A DNA stretch of 33,843 bases, from contig DAHUZH010000029.1 in assembly GCA_027306695.1 (NCBI GenBank), forward strand, positions 1 to 33,843, given 5' to 3'. The notes below the pieces were generated by a model that was not told where the DNA came from, did not search any database, and saw only the letters and a program-made list of their open reading frames with translations. The stretch comes from Acidobacteriaceae bacterium (lineage in GTDB: Bacteria; Acidobacteriota; Terriglobia; Terriglobales; Acidobacteriaceae). The translations under genes were made by a program, and so were the position numbers. Positions 18,006 through 26,242 of this stretch are shown here, piece by piece. Position 1 is the stretch's first letter, and every line of letters begins with the position of its first letter.

Positions 18006-19781
18006 TCACCGCGTTCCCTCCTTGTCGGGCGTGGAGAGCGCCGCGTGGCCGCCGGACACCGCAATCGACACTAAAGCTGGCCCGGGAGCGCATGGAGAAA
18101 AGAATGTCAGCAGATTATTTTTCCTGGCCTGGCTGAGGTTTGCTTCGATGGTAATCGTGCCAACCGCTGCGCTGCCTACTGTGGAGGGAAAGCTAATGTT
18201 GGTTGCATTCTGGCCATTCACTCGAAGCCGGGCAACTCGGGTACTCTTGCCGTTGTTGATGTAAGAGATCTGAATATAGGCGGGGCGCTGCATTGGCGCG
18301 ACCTTGAAGGTGAGCGCCCGGCCGCCGCCGATCGCAACGCTTTTTCCTCCAGAACAATTTCTACAAGGCGCGGCCACAGCTCCTCCGCTGAATGCATTGG
18401 CAGAAGATCCGGCCTCATACCGGGTCGCATTTTCGTCGATACCGCGGAGCGTCAACATGACCGCATCGCCGGGCGGAACAGTCGCGGAGTAACTCGAACG
18501 GTAGGACCCGAGGTCTTTGCGCGCCCACAGGTCCCGCACTGTTGCGGAAGCGGACGGCACAAGGCCGACTTCGCGCCATCGCACAGAAATTTGGGCAGCG
18601 GCGGCCGTCCTGTTGAGCAGCACCACGACGTGCTCGCCGCCATGCGCCAGCGGCTTCGCCCACACCTGGAGACCTGGGCTAGGCTGGGCCACCAGAATCG
18701 ACTGGAGACCGAGAGGGTCCTGATCGACGGCGATCACTTCGGAATTCGTGAGAATCCCAGCAGTGGTTCTACTCAGTCGACTGAGGTCCGCACCCACAAT
18801 CAAAGGTGCGCCAGAGATGGCCCATAAGGACATGTGCACCCGATTTTGGGTCTCCGACAGTCCCTGCATTCCTACGACCATCATGTCCGGGTCATTGTAG
18901 AAACCCGTGTGCTGGGCCTCCGGGTGTATGCCGTGATCGAAATTGGAGAGGACCCCAGGAAAGCTCGCCCTTCGAGTGCTGATGGGGCTGTTCGCGACAA
19001 TCGGAGCCACAATGTCGCCGCTGGTACGCCATATCGTTCCCGTCACACCGCCAATCCCGGGCGCCCATGTCCACGGACTGTTCTTGCCCCAATCGCAAAT
19101 CGAAAAAAACAGTGGATGCCCTGTGGCCCGTTCCGCCCTTGCAATCGCGTGTGCGACCGCCGCATACTGCACTGCGGGATCCAGATTTTCTCCGTTTCCA
19201 CCGCACCAATCGACCTTGACGTAATCGAAGCCCCACTTTGCGAATTGTAAAAAGTCCCGGTCGTAGTGACCTTCACTGCCGGTGTGGGGCCTCGGCGGGC
19301 CAACGGCAGGCCCATAAAAGCCGCATCCCGACTTTCCAACGTCCGTGTAAATGCCTGCTTTCAATCCGAGGCCATGGATATACCGGACAATGTTGGACAT
19401 GTCTCCCGCGCGTTCTCCTGCCTGGAGCGCTGGCCATTGTTTCGCATCGACGACGATGTTGCCCTCCGCGTCCCGATCCCCGAGCCACCATCCCTCATCG
19501 ATATTGATGTAGCGATAGCCGACATTCTGCAGTCCAGACGCAATCAGGGCCTTGGTCTGCTGCATGATTACAGCCGAATCCACCGTATCGGCGAAGCTGT
19601 TCCAGGACGACCAGCCCATCGGTGGCGGGGCTGTGGACTGCCCTGGTGCTGCCGCCTTTTTCGATGACGGCGGAGATACAGAAGCGGCAGCAAATATGGG
19701 GTCCGATTTATGAGTGCAAAAAACGAGAATCATAACCGCCAGGGTCACTCCGAGCAGTCTGCCGACGCCACTCCTCAACAT
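18006..19781 (-). CDS. Secreted GH27 alpha-galactosidase with C-terminal carbohydrate-binding domain
   Basis: GH27 enzymes remove terminal alpha-galactosyl residues from plant galactosides by a retaining mechanism. The 591-residue protein has an N-terminal signal or anchor segment (LGVTLAVMILVFC), then APPPMGWSSWNSFADTV at the start of the barrel, YINIDEGWW, GLKAGIYTDVGKSGC, the nucleophile motif YVKVDWCGG (Asp191) and the acid/base motif RTSGDI (Asp256), followed by NDPDMMVVG. A beta-sandwich follows, and from about residue 450 a CBM35/CBM6-like module (RYEAGSSANAFSGGA...CSGGKSVAIGGG...AYIQISYINNG). GGAGGAAC lies just before the ATG. It follows lutC by 158 bp on the same strand, so it may be the last gene of the deoxysugar locus or separately transcribed. 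Related beta-arabinopyranosidase activity in GH27 cannot be excluded. Confidence 0.9.
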   Translation of the reverse strand: MLRSGVGRLLGVTLAVMILVFCTHKSDPIFAAASVSPPSSKKAAAPGQSTAPPPMGWSSWNSFADTVDSAVIMQQTKALIASGLQNVGYRYINIDEGWWLGDRDAEGNIVVDAKQWPALQAGERAGDMSNIVRYIHGLGLKAGIYTDVGKSGCGFYGPAVGPPRPHTGSEGHYDRDFLQFAKWGFDYVKVDWCGGNGENLDPAVQYAAVAHAIARAERATGHPLFFSICDWGKNSPWTWAPGIGGVTGTIWRTSGDIVAPIVANSPISTRRASFPGVLSNFDHGIHPEAQHTGFYNDPDMMVVGMQGLSETQNRVHMSLWAISGAPLIVGADLSRLSRTTAGILTNSEVIAVDQDPLGLQSILVAQPSPGLQVWAKPLAHGGEHVVVLLNRTAAAAQISVRWREVGLVPSASATVRDLWARKDLGSYRSSYSATVPPGDAVMLTLRGIDENATRYEAGSSANAFSGGAVAAPCRNCSGGKSVAIGGGRALTFKVAPMQRPAYIQISYINNGKSTRVARLRVNGQNATNISFPSTVGSAAVGTITIEANLSQARKNNLLTFFSPCAPGPALVSIAVSGGHAALSTPDKEGTR

Positions 19782-19845
19782 TTTGTTCCTCCGATGGTCT
19801 TCCTCTTAATGAGGATTCAAGATTGCTGTACCAAGCAAAGATATC

Positions 19846-19873
19846 TGTCATTTTGAGCGAGGTCGGGATGACA
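19846..19873. repeat. Short relic of the palindromic repeat, copy D
   Basis: TGTCATTTTGAGCGAGGTCG followed by GGATGACA keeps the outer TGTCAT/ATGACA arms and the TGAGCGA core of the family but lacks the GAAGAATCC inner arm. It lies in the 158-bp gap between lutC and the GH27 gene. Confidence 0.5.
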
Positions 19874-19939
19874 GTACTTTGGGTATAACGATCATGGAAC
19901 CGTTATTGGCATAAAGCAATTCCTGCCTCCTGCGGACTG

Positions 19940-20608
19940 CTAACCGATTCTGTTCTTGTCCTGAACGATGAGCACATCGAGAAAACGCGGCCCGTGGACC
20001 CCCTTGATGCGCGTCATTTCTATGTCTGCGGTTGCGGACGGCCCAGAAATAAACGTGGTCGGCAGAGTCGCAGTCGGTCCGAGGCGGTCGAAGGCCTCCG
20101 AAACCGTCTCGACGATCTGCTCGGCGAGAACGACGCAGAGGTGATAGTCAGGAATGAGAGAAAGCCTGCGCGGGCCTTGCCCAGCCCCACTCTGGAGGAC
20201 GATGGAACCGGTCAATGCGATGGCCAGGGTGCATCCAGTAAGCACGCCGTCAAAGTGATCGAGATCGTTCGCCGTGATCCCGTCGCCCAGTGTGAACGTG
20301 AAACCCTCTGGCAACCACGCCGCCGGAAGTCCAGAGGGCGCGACCATGTTCCGTCTGCCACGGTTGGCGAGTATTTCTTTCACTGCATCCGCAATTTTTT
20401 CGGTCGAAGCAGAATGCACGCCAGCGTCATATTCTTTCAGGCGATGCTCGAATAGTTCGACACGCTCCGTATTTTGCAGCGATCCGGCGCGTTGATACGC
20501 GCGGGAAATAGCATCGTAGCTCGCGCCGCTATCGTGCCTGCCGGTCGCGCTCCGCAATGCGTGCGCACTGCGAATGCGTTCGAGAATCGCTTGCCGCGCC
20601 GGTTCCAT
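19940..20608 (-). CDS. lutC: Lactate utilization protein C (LUD domain)
   Basis: LutC works with LutA and LutB in oxidation of lactate to pyruvate. The 222-residue protein has the LUD-domain features DGVLTGCTLAIALTGSIVLQSGAGQGPRRLSLIPDYHLCVV and, at the end, ISGPSATADIEMTRIKGVHGPRFLDVLIV, which match the YkgG/LutC family. The ATG at 20608 overlaps the lutB stop by one base (TGATG), pointing to translational coupling; a longer frame to 20674 lies inside lutB and is rejected. It is the last gene of the fucP-lutABC run, and here most likely handles lactate arising from L-lactaldehyde. Confidence 0.92.
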   Translation of the reverse strand: MEPARQAILERIRSAHALRSATGRHDSGASYDAISRAYQRAGSLQNTERVELFEHRLKEYDAGVHSASTEKIADAVKEILANRGRRNMVAPSGLPAAWLPEGFTFTLGDGITANDLDHFDGVLTGCTLAIALTGSIVLQSGAGQGPRRLSLIPDYHLCVVLAEQIVETVSEAFDRLGPTATLPTTFISGPSATADIEMTRIKGVHGPRFLDVLIVQDKNRIG

Positions 20609-22089
20609 CAGGATTGACCTCCAGCCTTGGTATGCGTAGAGTTTTCTGCCGTCTTTTCGCGCTGTGCCCACCACTGGCGGAAGGATTGCGCGGGCAGCGG
20701 CGCGAGGTCTCTGGTCTGCGTCCAGCCGCCGAGTTGGAAGGGCAGATGCTCAATGAATCCGCTGCTTGCAACGAACGGCTTCTGACCAATCCGGCCCAGA
20801 TATTGCGCCAACGCCAGACGATCTCCGCTGGCAAAGAGGGACGCTGCGATCTGCATGCCGACGTTCCAAGGGCCAATCTTTCCGGCGAACGTTTCTTGTT
20901 CCTCTCGAACGATCTGACCCCGCAGATGAATCAGCACCTCCGGTATGTTGATCTTGACGGGACATACCTCATAACAAGCGCCGCACAAGGAAGATGCGTA
21001 CGGCAGCGATGCGCTCTGCCGGAAGCGGTCCAGTTGCGGCGTCAGGATCGCACCGATCGGCCCCGCATATACCGACCCGTAGGCATGGCCGCCCGTCTGG
21101 CGATAGACCGGGCAAGCGTTCTGGCAAGCGCCGCAGCGGATGCACTTCAACGTCTGCCGCGCTTCGGCATCGCCCAGAATTTCGCTGCGGCCGTTGTCGA
21201 GCAAGATGACATGGAACTCCTGTGGGCCATCGCCGGGATATACCCCAGTCCACAGCGAGTTGTAAGGGTTCATCCGCTCGCCGGTGGCGCTGCGAGGCAA
21301 TGTCTGTAGAAATACTTCAAGGTCGCGAAATTTTGGAATTACCTTTTCAATGCCGGCGATGGCGATCAGTACCCTGGGTAAAGTGAGGCACATGCGCCCA
21401 TTTCCTTCCGACTCGACAATGCAGACGCCGCCTGTCTCCGCCACAAGAAAATTTGCGCCGCTGATGGCGACCGGAATGCGCAGGAACTTCTCCCGCAGAA
21501 AGACGCGCGCCGCTTCGGTCAGGTCTTCCGGCCTGTCGCCGAGCTCGGGAAGTTCCATCTCGCGTTGAAAAATGGCGCGTACCTGCTGGCGGTTCTTATG
21601 CAGCGCGGGCGCAACGATGTGCGAAGGCTTGTCCTTGCCCAATTGGATGATGAGTTCCGCGAGGTCGGTCTCATGCGCGTGGATGCCGACCTGCGCCAGC
21701 GCGTCATTCAATCCAATCTCTTCGGTGGTCATCGACTTGATCTTGATGACCTCTTTCGCCGCATGCGCCTGCACCAGCTCGATTGCGATGCGGTTTGCCT
21801 CGGCGGCATCGATGGCCCAATGCACCTGACCTCCGGCGCGGATGCAGGCTTCTTCAAACTGTGTGAGGTAGCGGTCCAGGTGGTCGAGCGCATTCTGGCG
21901 GACCGCGCTTCCCGCGTCGCGCAGCGTCTGCCAGTCCTGCATTTCATCGACAACGTGCGCGCGCTTGGCGGTGATAACGTCGGTGGCATGGCGCACGTTC
22001 TGGCGCAGTTGCACGTCCTGGAGAAGCTCTTTGGCCGCCACCGGAAAGTCGGGATGACGCTGCCCACGAAAATTTTTTTCTGTATTCAT
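20608..22089 (-). CDS. lutB: Lactate utilization iron-sulfur protein B
   Basis: LutB is the LUD-domain iron-sulfur subunit of the LutABC lactate oxidation system. From the ATG at 22089 (493 residues), which overlaps the lutA stop by 4 bases (ATGA), the N-terminal two thirds form the LUD domain (VIKIKSMTTEEIGLNDAL, ISGANFLVAETGGVCIVESEGNGR, LPRSATGERMNPYNS). A ferredoxin-like domain follows with two cysteine clusters, CIRCGACQNACPVYRQTGGH and CGACYEVCPVKINIP, fit for two 4Fe-4S clusters. The C-terminal domain (QLGGWTQTRDLAPLPAQSFRQWW) is also family-typical. All key cysteines are present. It is coupled at both ends to lutA and lutC. Confidence 0.95.
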   Translation of the reverse strand: MNTEKNFRGQRHPDFPVAAKELLQDVQLRQNVRHATDVITAKRAHVVDEMQDWQTLRDAGSAVRQNALDHLDRYLTQFEEACIRAGGQVHWAIDAAEANRIAIELVQAHAAKEVIKIKSMTTEEIGLNDALAQVGIHAHETDLAELIIQLGKDKPSHIVAPALHKNRQQVRAIFQREMELPELGDRPEDLTEAARVFLREKFLRIPVAISGANFLVAETGGVCIVESEGNGRMCLTLPRVLIAIAGIEKVIPKFRDLEVFLQTLPRSATGERMNPYNSLWTGVYPGDGPQEFHVILLDNGRSEILGDAEARQTLKCIRCGACQNACPVYRQTGGHAYGSVYAGPIGAILTPQLDRFRQSASLPYASSLCGACYEVCPVKINIPEVLIHLRGQIVREEQETFAGKIGPWNVGMQIAASLFASGDRLALAQYLGRIGQKPFVASSGFIEHLPFQLGGWTQTRDLAPLPAQSFRQWWAQREKTAENSTHTKAGGQS

Positions 22090-22832
22090 CGGTCTGCCCC
22101 CGTTTTCGCCTCGGAGGCGAGAATCTCCGCAAGATGCATGGTGCGGACGGGGAAATGCTGACGGTGGAGCGAGCCATAGAGATGCATCAGGCAAGAGTTG
22201 TCCACCGCCGTGCAGACCTCAGCTCCTGTGTCCCGTACATCGCACACCTTGTCGGCAAGCATCGCGGATGAGACATCCGCATTTTTGATAGCGAAGGTCC
22301 CTCCGAATCCGCAGCATTGGTCGGGCCTTGGCAGGTCCACAAGGTCTATCTCGCGGACCTGGCGCAGCAGGCGCATAGGAATGTCGCCCAGTTGAAGGCT
22401 GCGCAGCGAGTGACAACTGGCGTGATACGTCACCTTGTGGGGAAATGTCGCGCCGACATCTTCGACGCCAAACTTCTTTACCAGAAGCTCGGAAAATTCA
22501 TAAACGCGAGGCAGCAGAGACTCGACATCGGCGACAAACCGGGTGTCGTGCGACTCGATGGCGGCCTTCCTGTAATGCTCGCGAATCATGGCCACGCAAG
22601 AGGACGATGGAATGCAAACGACCTCCGCGTCCCGATATACATTCACGAAATGCTGAATGATCGGCAGCGCTTCGCGGATGTAGCCGGTGTTCCAATGCAT
22701 CTGGCCGCAGCAGGTCTGCTCGGGCCGGAATTCAATCGAATGACCCAGCCGCTCCAGCACGCGCACGACCGCCTTGCCCGTTCCGGGAAACAGGGTGTCG
22801 TTGTAGCAAGTGATAAACAGCGAGATACGCAC
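22086..22832 (-). CDS. lutA: Lactate utilization protein A (CCG-domain Fe-S protein)
   Basis: LutA is the CCG-domain subunit of the LutABC lactate oxidation system. The 248-residue protein has two cysteine-rich CCG repeats: RPEQTCCGQMHWNTGY with the paired downstream IPSSSCVAM, and YHASCHSLR with DLPRPDQCCGFGGTFAIKNADVS, followed by CTAVDNSCLMHL. The start is a GTG at 22832 with GGGAAG upstream. It begins 51 bp after the fucP stop and overlaps lutB by 4 bases, so fucP-lutA-lutB-lutC reads as one operon. Confidence 0.94.
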   Translation of the reverse strand: MRISLFITCYNDTLFPGTGKAVVRVLERLGHSIEFRPEQTCCGQMHWNTGYIREALPIIQHFVNVYRDAEVVCIPSSSCVAMIREHYRKAAIESHDTRFVADVESLLPRVYEFSELLVKKFGVEDVGATFPHKVTYHASCHSLRSLQLGDIPMRLLRQVREIDLVDLPRPDQCCGFGGTFAIKNADVSSAMLADKVCDVRDTGAEVCTAVDNSCLMHLYGSLHRQHFPVRTMHLAEILASEAKTGADR

Positions 22833-22883
22833 GAAGTTTCTTCCCGATCCAGTGCTAAGGAATTGCTTTTTTTAGTCTAATCT

Positions 22884-24239
22884 TCAACTGAACGGCGAAA
22901 TGTTTTCCGCTTCGTTCTTGTGCGCAAACGGTGTCCACGGAATGCCCGAACCAAAGAATGCATACAGGGTAACGCCGACATAGCCCAGCAGTGGAACCAT
23001 ATAAGCGATCGCGATGCTTTGCAATCTTTCTGAAACCAACCCCATCGCCGGAGTCAGCACTGCACCCCCAACGATGGCCATGACAATCAAGGACCCGCCG
23101 ATTTTGGTATTCCGGCCCAGACCTCGGATTCCGAGGGCGAAGATTGTCGGATACATCACAGACATAAAAAAGCTTGTAGCGAAAATCGCCCACAGGCCGA
23201 CCCAACCCGGAAATTCGATGCCAACAGCAAGCAGCAATATATTCACCAGGCCATACACACCCATCAGAAGATGAGGCGCGACATATCGCATCAGTGCGGC
23301 GGAAGCAAACCTTCCGACTCCAAATGCGACAAGCGTCCCCGTCAATAAATAGCCCGCAATCTTTTCCGGTTCGTGGGTCGATGTTTGGATGTACTGGATG
23401 AAATAGCTCCAGGTCCCGACCTGCGCGCCGACATACAGAAACTGGGCGACGATGGCCAGCAGAAAATGCGGATAGCGCAAGAGTTCCTTGAAGCTGCCGT
23501 GGTCTTCCTTGGCGCTCTCATGCTCGCTGGTGAAGGTTGGGAACTTTGTGCGCGCGATCAAAATGGCCCAGAAAAATGCTATGGCCCCAATCACAAGATA
23601 CGGCGCCACGACCCGCATCGTTTCCTGTTGAAGGTAGGCATGGAACGTATGCGCGGCTTGCATTTGCGCGACTTGCCTAGGATCCAGTTCAATGCCGGAA
23701 AAAATGAACACCGTCCCGATCAGGACGCCGCAGATGGCCCCCAGCGGGTTGAATGCTTGCGCGAAATTGAGACGTCGGGCCGCGCTTTCGGGGTCTCCCA
23801 ACTGGGCAGCGAAGGGGTTCGATGCCGTCTCCAGAAAAGACAGCCCGCTGGCGATGACAAACAGCGCGAACAGAAAAAACCCGTAGCGGCCGAGAAGGGC
23901 CGCTGGCCAGAAGAGAAAAGCTCCAGCGCCAAATAAAAGCAAGCCGGTAATGAAACCGAGTTTGTAGCCGAACCTGCGCATCAGGAGTGCAGCCGGAATG
24001 GCCAGCAGGAAATAACCCATATAGAACGCGGACTGCACCAGACCGGCCTGAAAGCGCGAGATGGCAAACGACGTCATGAATTGACGTATCAGGACGTCAT
24101 TCAAGTTGTTGGGAACGCCCCACAGAAAGAACAGCCCCGTCACCAGAAAAAATTGCAGGCCCATCCCATTTGGAATGAGAGGCCGGTCTGGTTGCGGGCT
24201 GTTCGTTCTCTTCTGGCTGTCTAAAGAAGGCATCAGCAT
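22884..24239 (-). CDS. fucP: L-fucose:H+ symporter
   Basis: FucP is a major-facilitator permease importing L-fucose with a proton across the inner membrane. The 451-residue protein has about 12 hydrophobic helices. FLWGVPNNLNDVLIRQF carries Asp48 and SGLSFLETASNPF carries Glu137, which correspond to the substrate/proton residues Asp46 and Glu135 of E. coli FucP with the same two-residue offset. The start at 24239 is preceded by GGGAGGAA about 11 nt upstream (ATG 24233 is an alternative). A longer frame to 24332 runs into a palindromic repeat and is rejected. It is separated from the fucI-like gene by 343 bp holding that repeat. Confidence 0.93.
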   Translation of the reverse strand: MLMPSLDSQKRTNSPQPDRPLIPNGMGLQFFLVTGLFFLWGVPNNLNDVLIRQFMTSFAISRFQAGLVQSAFYMGYFLLAIPAALLMRRFGYKLGFITGLLLFGAGAFLFWPAALLGRYGFFLFALFVIASGLSFLETASNPFAAQLGDPESAARRLNFAQAFNPLGAICGVLIGTVFIFSGIELDPRQVAQMQAAHTFHAYLQQETMRVVAPYLVIGAIAFFWAILIARTKFPTFTSEHESAKEDHGSFKELLRYPHFLLAIVAQFLYVGAQVGTWSYFIQYIQTSTHEPEKIAGYLLTGTLVAFGVGRFASAALMRYVAPHLLMGVYGLVNILLLAVGIEFPGWVGLWAIFATSFFMSVMYPTIFALGIRGLGRNTKIGGSLIVMAIVGGAVLTPAMGLVSERLQSIAIAYMVPLLGYVGVTLYAFFGSGIPWTPFAHKNEAENISPFS

Positions 24240-24328
24240 TGCGGCGAATTCCTCCCAACACCGATTCAGCCAATCTTGAATCCGCAAATCAACGAATTCA
24301 CCGATATTGGTTTCAAAAAAAGGACGAC

Positions 24329-24459
24329 TCATTCTGAAGTCGCCGCGGCGACCGAAGAATCCAGAGGGTAATGGCGACGAAGCCCGCGCGAGTATTCTCG
24401 GGATTCTTCACTTCGCTATGCTGAGTCTACCCCGAGCGAAGTCGACGGGTTCAGAATGA
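24329..24459. repeat. Palindromic intergenic repeat, copy C
   Basis: Outer arms TCATTCTGA (24329-24337) and TCAGAATGA (24451-24459), and inner arms GAAGAATCC (24354-24362) and GGATTCTTC (24401-24409), belong to the same family as copies A and B, with more divergence. It fills much of the 343-bp gap between the fucI-like gene and fucP; the remaining 24460-24582 shows no gene or clear terminator. Confidence 0.75.
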
Positions 24460-24582
24460 CTCTTCCTGTCGTCCCGCTACACGAACCATCAATCCGCTCT
24501 AGCCGTAGGACTCCATCCGAAAAAATAAGCGTCGACTCCTCGCCGTGAATGTGCGCGATTTGCCTCTATACAAAAAGCGTCT

Positions 24583-26223
24583 TCAGTCGCCGCAAAGATG
24601 CACCTCAATTCCCATCTCCGCCATCATCGCGGCTTTGGCGGCGAGCGCCTGGGCGGCAATCTGCGACGTCGGAGCATAGGCGACATTCAGGTGATTGGCC
24701 CGATGCCTCGCCATGAATTGATCGCGGGTAATGCCATGCAGCAGGACATGCATGATGGGCCATTGCGGAGTGACTGCCTTCCATCGCCGTTCGGTCTCTT
24801 CGGCTGGCAGTTCGATGGCGGTCGCGCGGCCCAGATCGACATGCAGCGCGTTGCCTTCCACAAATACACGGCTCCAGACCACATGTCCGGGCTTCGAGAT
24901 ACCTTTGAGCGTGCCGCCACCCAGACGGAAATACATGGGTGGCTGGCGCTCGCTGATGGCCTTGCGATAGCCGCCGGTAAAATGCGAGGCCGGAGCGGCC
25001 CCTGAAATTTGAAACAGCCAGACAAAATCGTCGATGCCCTCGCCGATGTAGTGCTCGCCCCAGCGAACATCGTGCAGCGTGGTTGCCGGATCGAGCGACA
25101 TCGCCGTCCAGACGCGATTGGTTACAAGCGCGTCCAATCCAGCGCATTCGTCCACTTCATTGAAATGCGGCAACGGTTTTCCGGCATAAAGTTCGTTGCC
25201 ATCGCTGTCGAAGACCGGCGGCCTCTCGACATTGTTCAGCAGCCCCTCCACCAGATCCGACGCCGGAGCCATGTCCTTCAATCCCTGCTGATACTGGATG
25301 CCGATCGCATCGCATCCAAACTCATTCGCGATTTGGACGGCTGCAATATACATCTTGCATTGTTCGAGAATCTGCGTGTCCGTCAGGTTGGTCTCTTCGT
25401 TCGTTCCCGTGACGAAGGTGACGCCGCGCTGATCGAGCCAATTGCGGATGGCCTGCGCCTCGAAGTCGGAAACCTGGCGCATCGCGGCGACCAGCGCCGA
25501 CTGACTCAGCCGCTCCTTATATATTCCCGTGGGATTTAACAAATAATCTTCGACGATGGCGTTGTACATTCCCATGCAGCCTTCATCGAACACGCCCAGG
25601 ATGGCCTTGTGCAGCTTAAGTTCGTTCGCCAACGCAATGCCCAGTTCCTTTTCCGATTCCGGCAATCGAGAGATGTCTAGTTTGTGGATGTGGCTCTGAT
25701 CGTGGTCGATCTTTTTCTCTTTCAACCATTGCCTCAGACCCTTGCGAAAAAAATCGTCCTTGAAGTCCTTGCTCCAGAGCGTGCTGAACTGTACCCCGGC
25801 CTTGTGCAGGCATCCATTCAGGTTCAGCATTCCCACCAGGCCCGGCCATTGCCCGGACCAGTTGGCAATCGTCAGAATGGGGCCGCGATGGCCCACCAGG
25901 CCCGCAAGAACATGATTGCTGTATTGCCAGACTGCCTCCGCGACCACCAGCGGCGCTTCAGGGTCGATTCCGGCAAAGACATCCATGCCCATGCGCTGGT
26001 TGTAGATGAAGCCGTGCTCCAGATCGTTCCGGTAAGGATGCGCGCGGCGCAACTGGATCCCTTCGGCCTGGAAAGCCCCAGTAAGCTGCTTCTCCATCTC
26101 GGCCTGCGCCGGCCAGCAGACCTTGTTCGCAGACTGGCGCAGGTCGCCGCTGGCGATCAGCAGGACTTCATTCGCCGCGGCAGGTTTTGGAATTTCTATC
26201 TTGGGAAGCGCGTACGTTGACAT
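24583..26223 (-). CDS. L-fucose isomerase-like protein
   Basis: By context and fold family this should convert an imported aldose (L-fucose or a related deoxysugar) to its ketose. It is 546 residues from the ATG at 26223, which has a textbook GGAGG 5 nt upstream. It belongs to the broad L-fucose/L-arabinose isomerase superfamily (COG2407 type), with VVAEAVWQYSNHVLAGLVG, ILTIANWSGQWPGLVGMLNLNG, GVFDEGCMGMYNAIVEDYLLN, FNEVDECAGLDALVTNR and the histidine-containing RHRANHLNVAY near the C-terminus. It is not a close copy of E. coli FucI (591 residues), so I leave the symbol empty. The acidic and histidine residues named are plausible metal ligands by analogy only. It lies 19 bp downstream of the kinase in the same operon. 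Confidence 0.78.
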   Translation of the reverse strand: MSTYALPKIEIPKPAAANEVLLIASGDLRQSANKVCWPAQAEMEKQLTGAFQAEGIQLRRAHPYRNDLEHGFIYNQRMGMDVFAGIDPEAPLVVAEAVWQYSNHVLAGLVGHRGPILTIANWSGQWPGLVGMLNLNGCLHKAGVQFSTLWSKDFKDDFFRKGLRQWLKEKKIDHDQSHIHKLDISRLPESEKELGIALANELKLHKAILGVFDEGCMGMYNAIVEDYLLNPTGIYKERLSQSALVAAMRQVSDFEAQAIRNWLDQRGVTFVTGTNEETNLTDTQILEQCKMYIAAVQIANEFGCDAIGIQYQQGLKDMAPASDLVEGLLNNVERPPVFDSDGNELYAGKPLPHFNEVDECAGLDALVTNRVWTAMSLDPATTLHDVRWGEHYIGEGIDDFVWLFQISGAAPASHFTGGYRKAISERQPPMYFRLGGGTLKGISKPGHVVWSRVFVEGNALHVDLGRATAIELPAEETERRWKAVTPQWPIMHVLLHGITRDQFMARHRANHLNVAYAPTSQIAAQALAAKAAMMAEMGIEVHLCGD

Positions 26224-26242
26224 CGGTCCTCCTGCTTTTCTT

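Noticed and set aside
24240-24582. A missing gene (fucU or aldehyde dehydrogenase) in the gap of the fucose locus
   Set aside because: The stretch holds palindromic repeat C and no credible frame.
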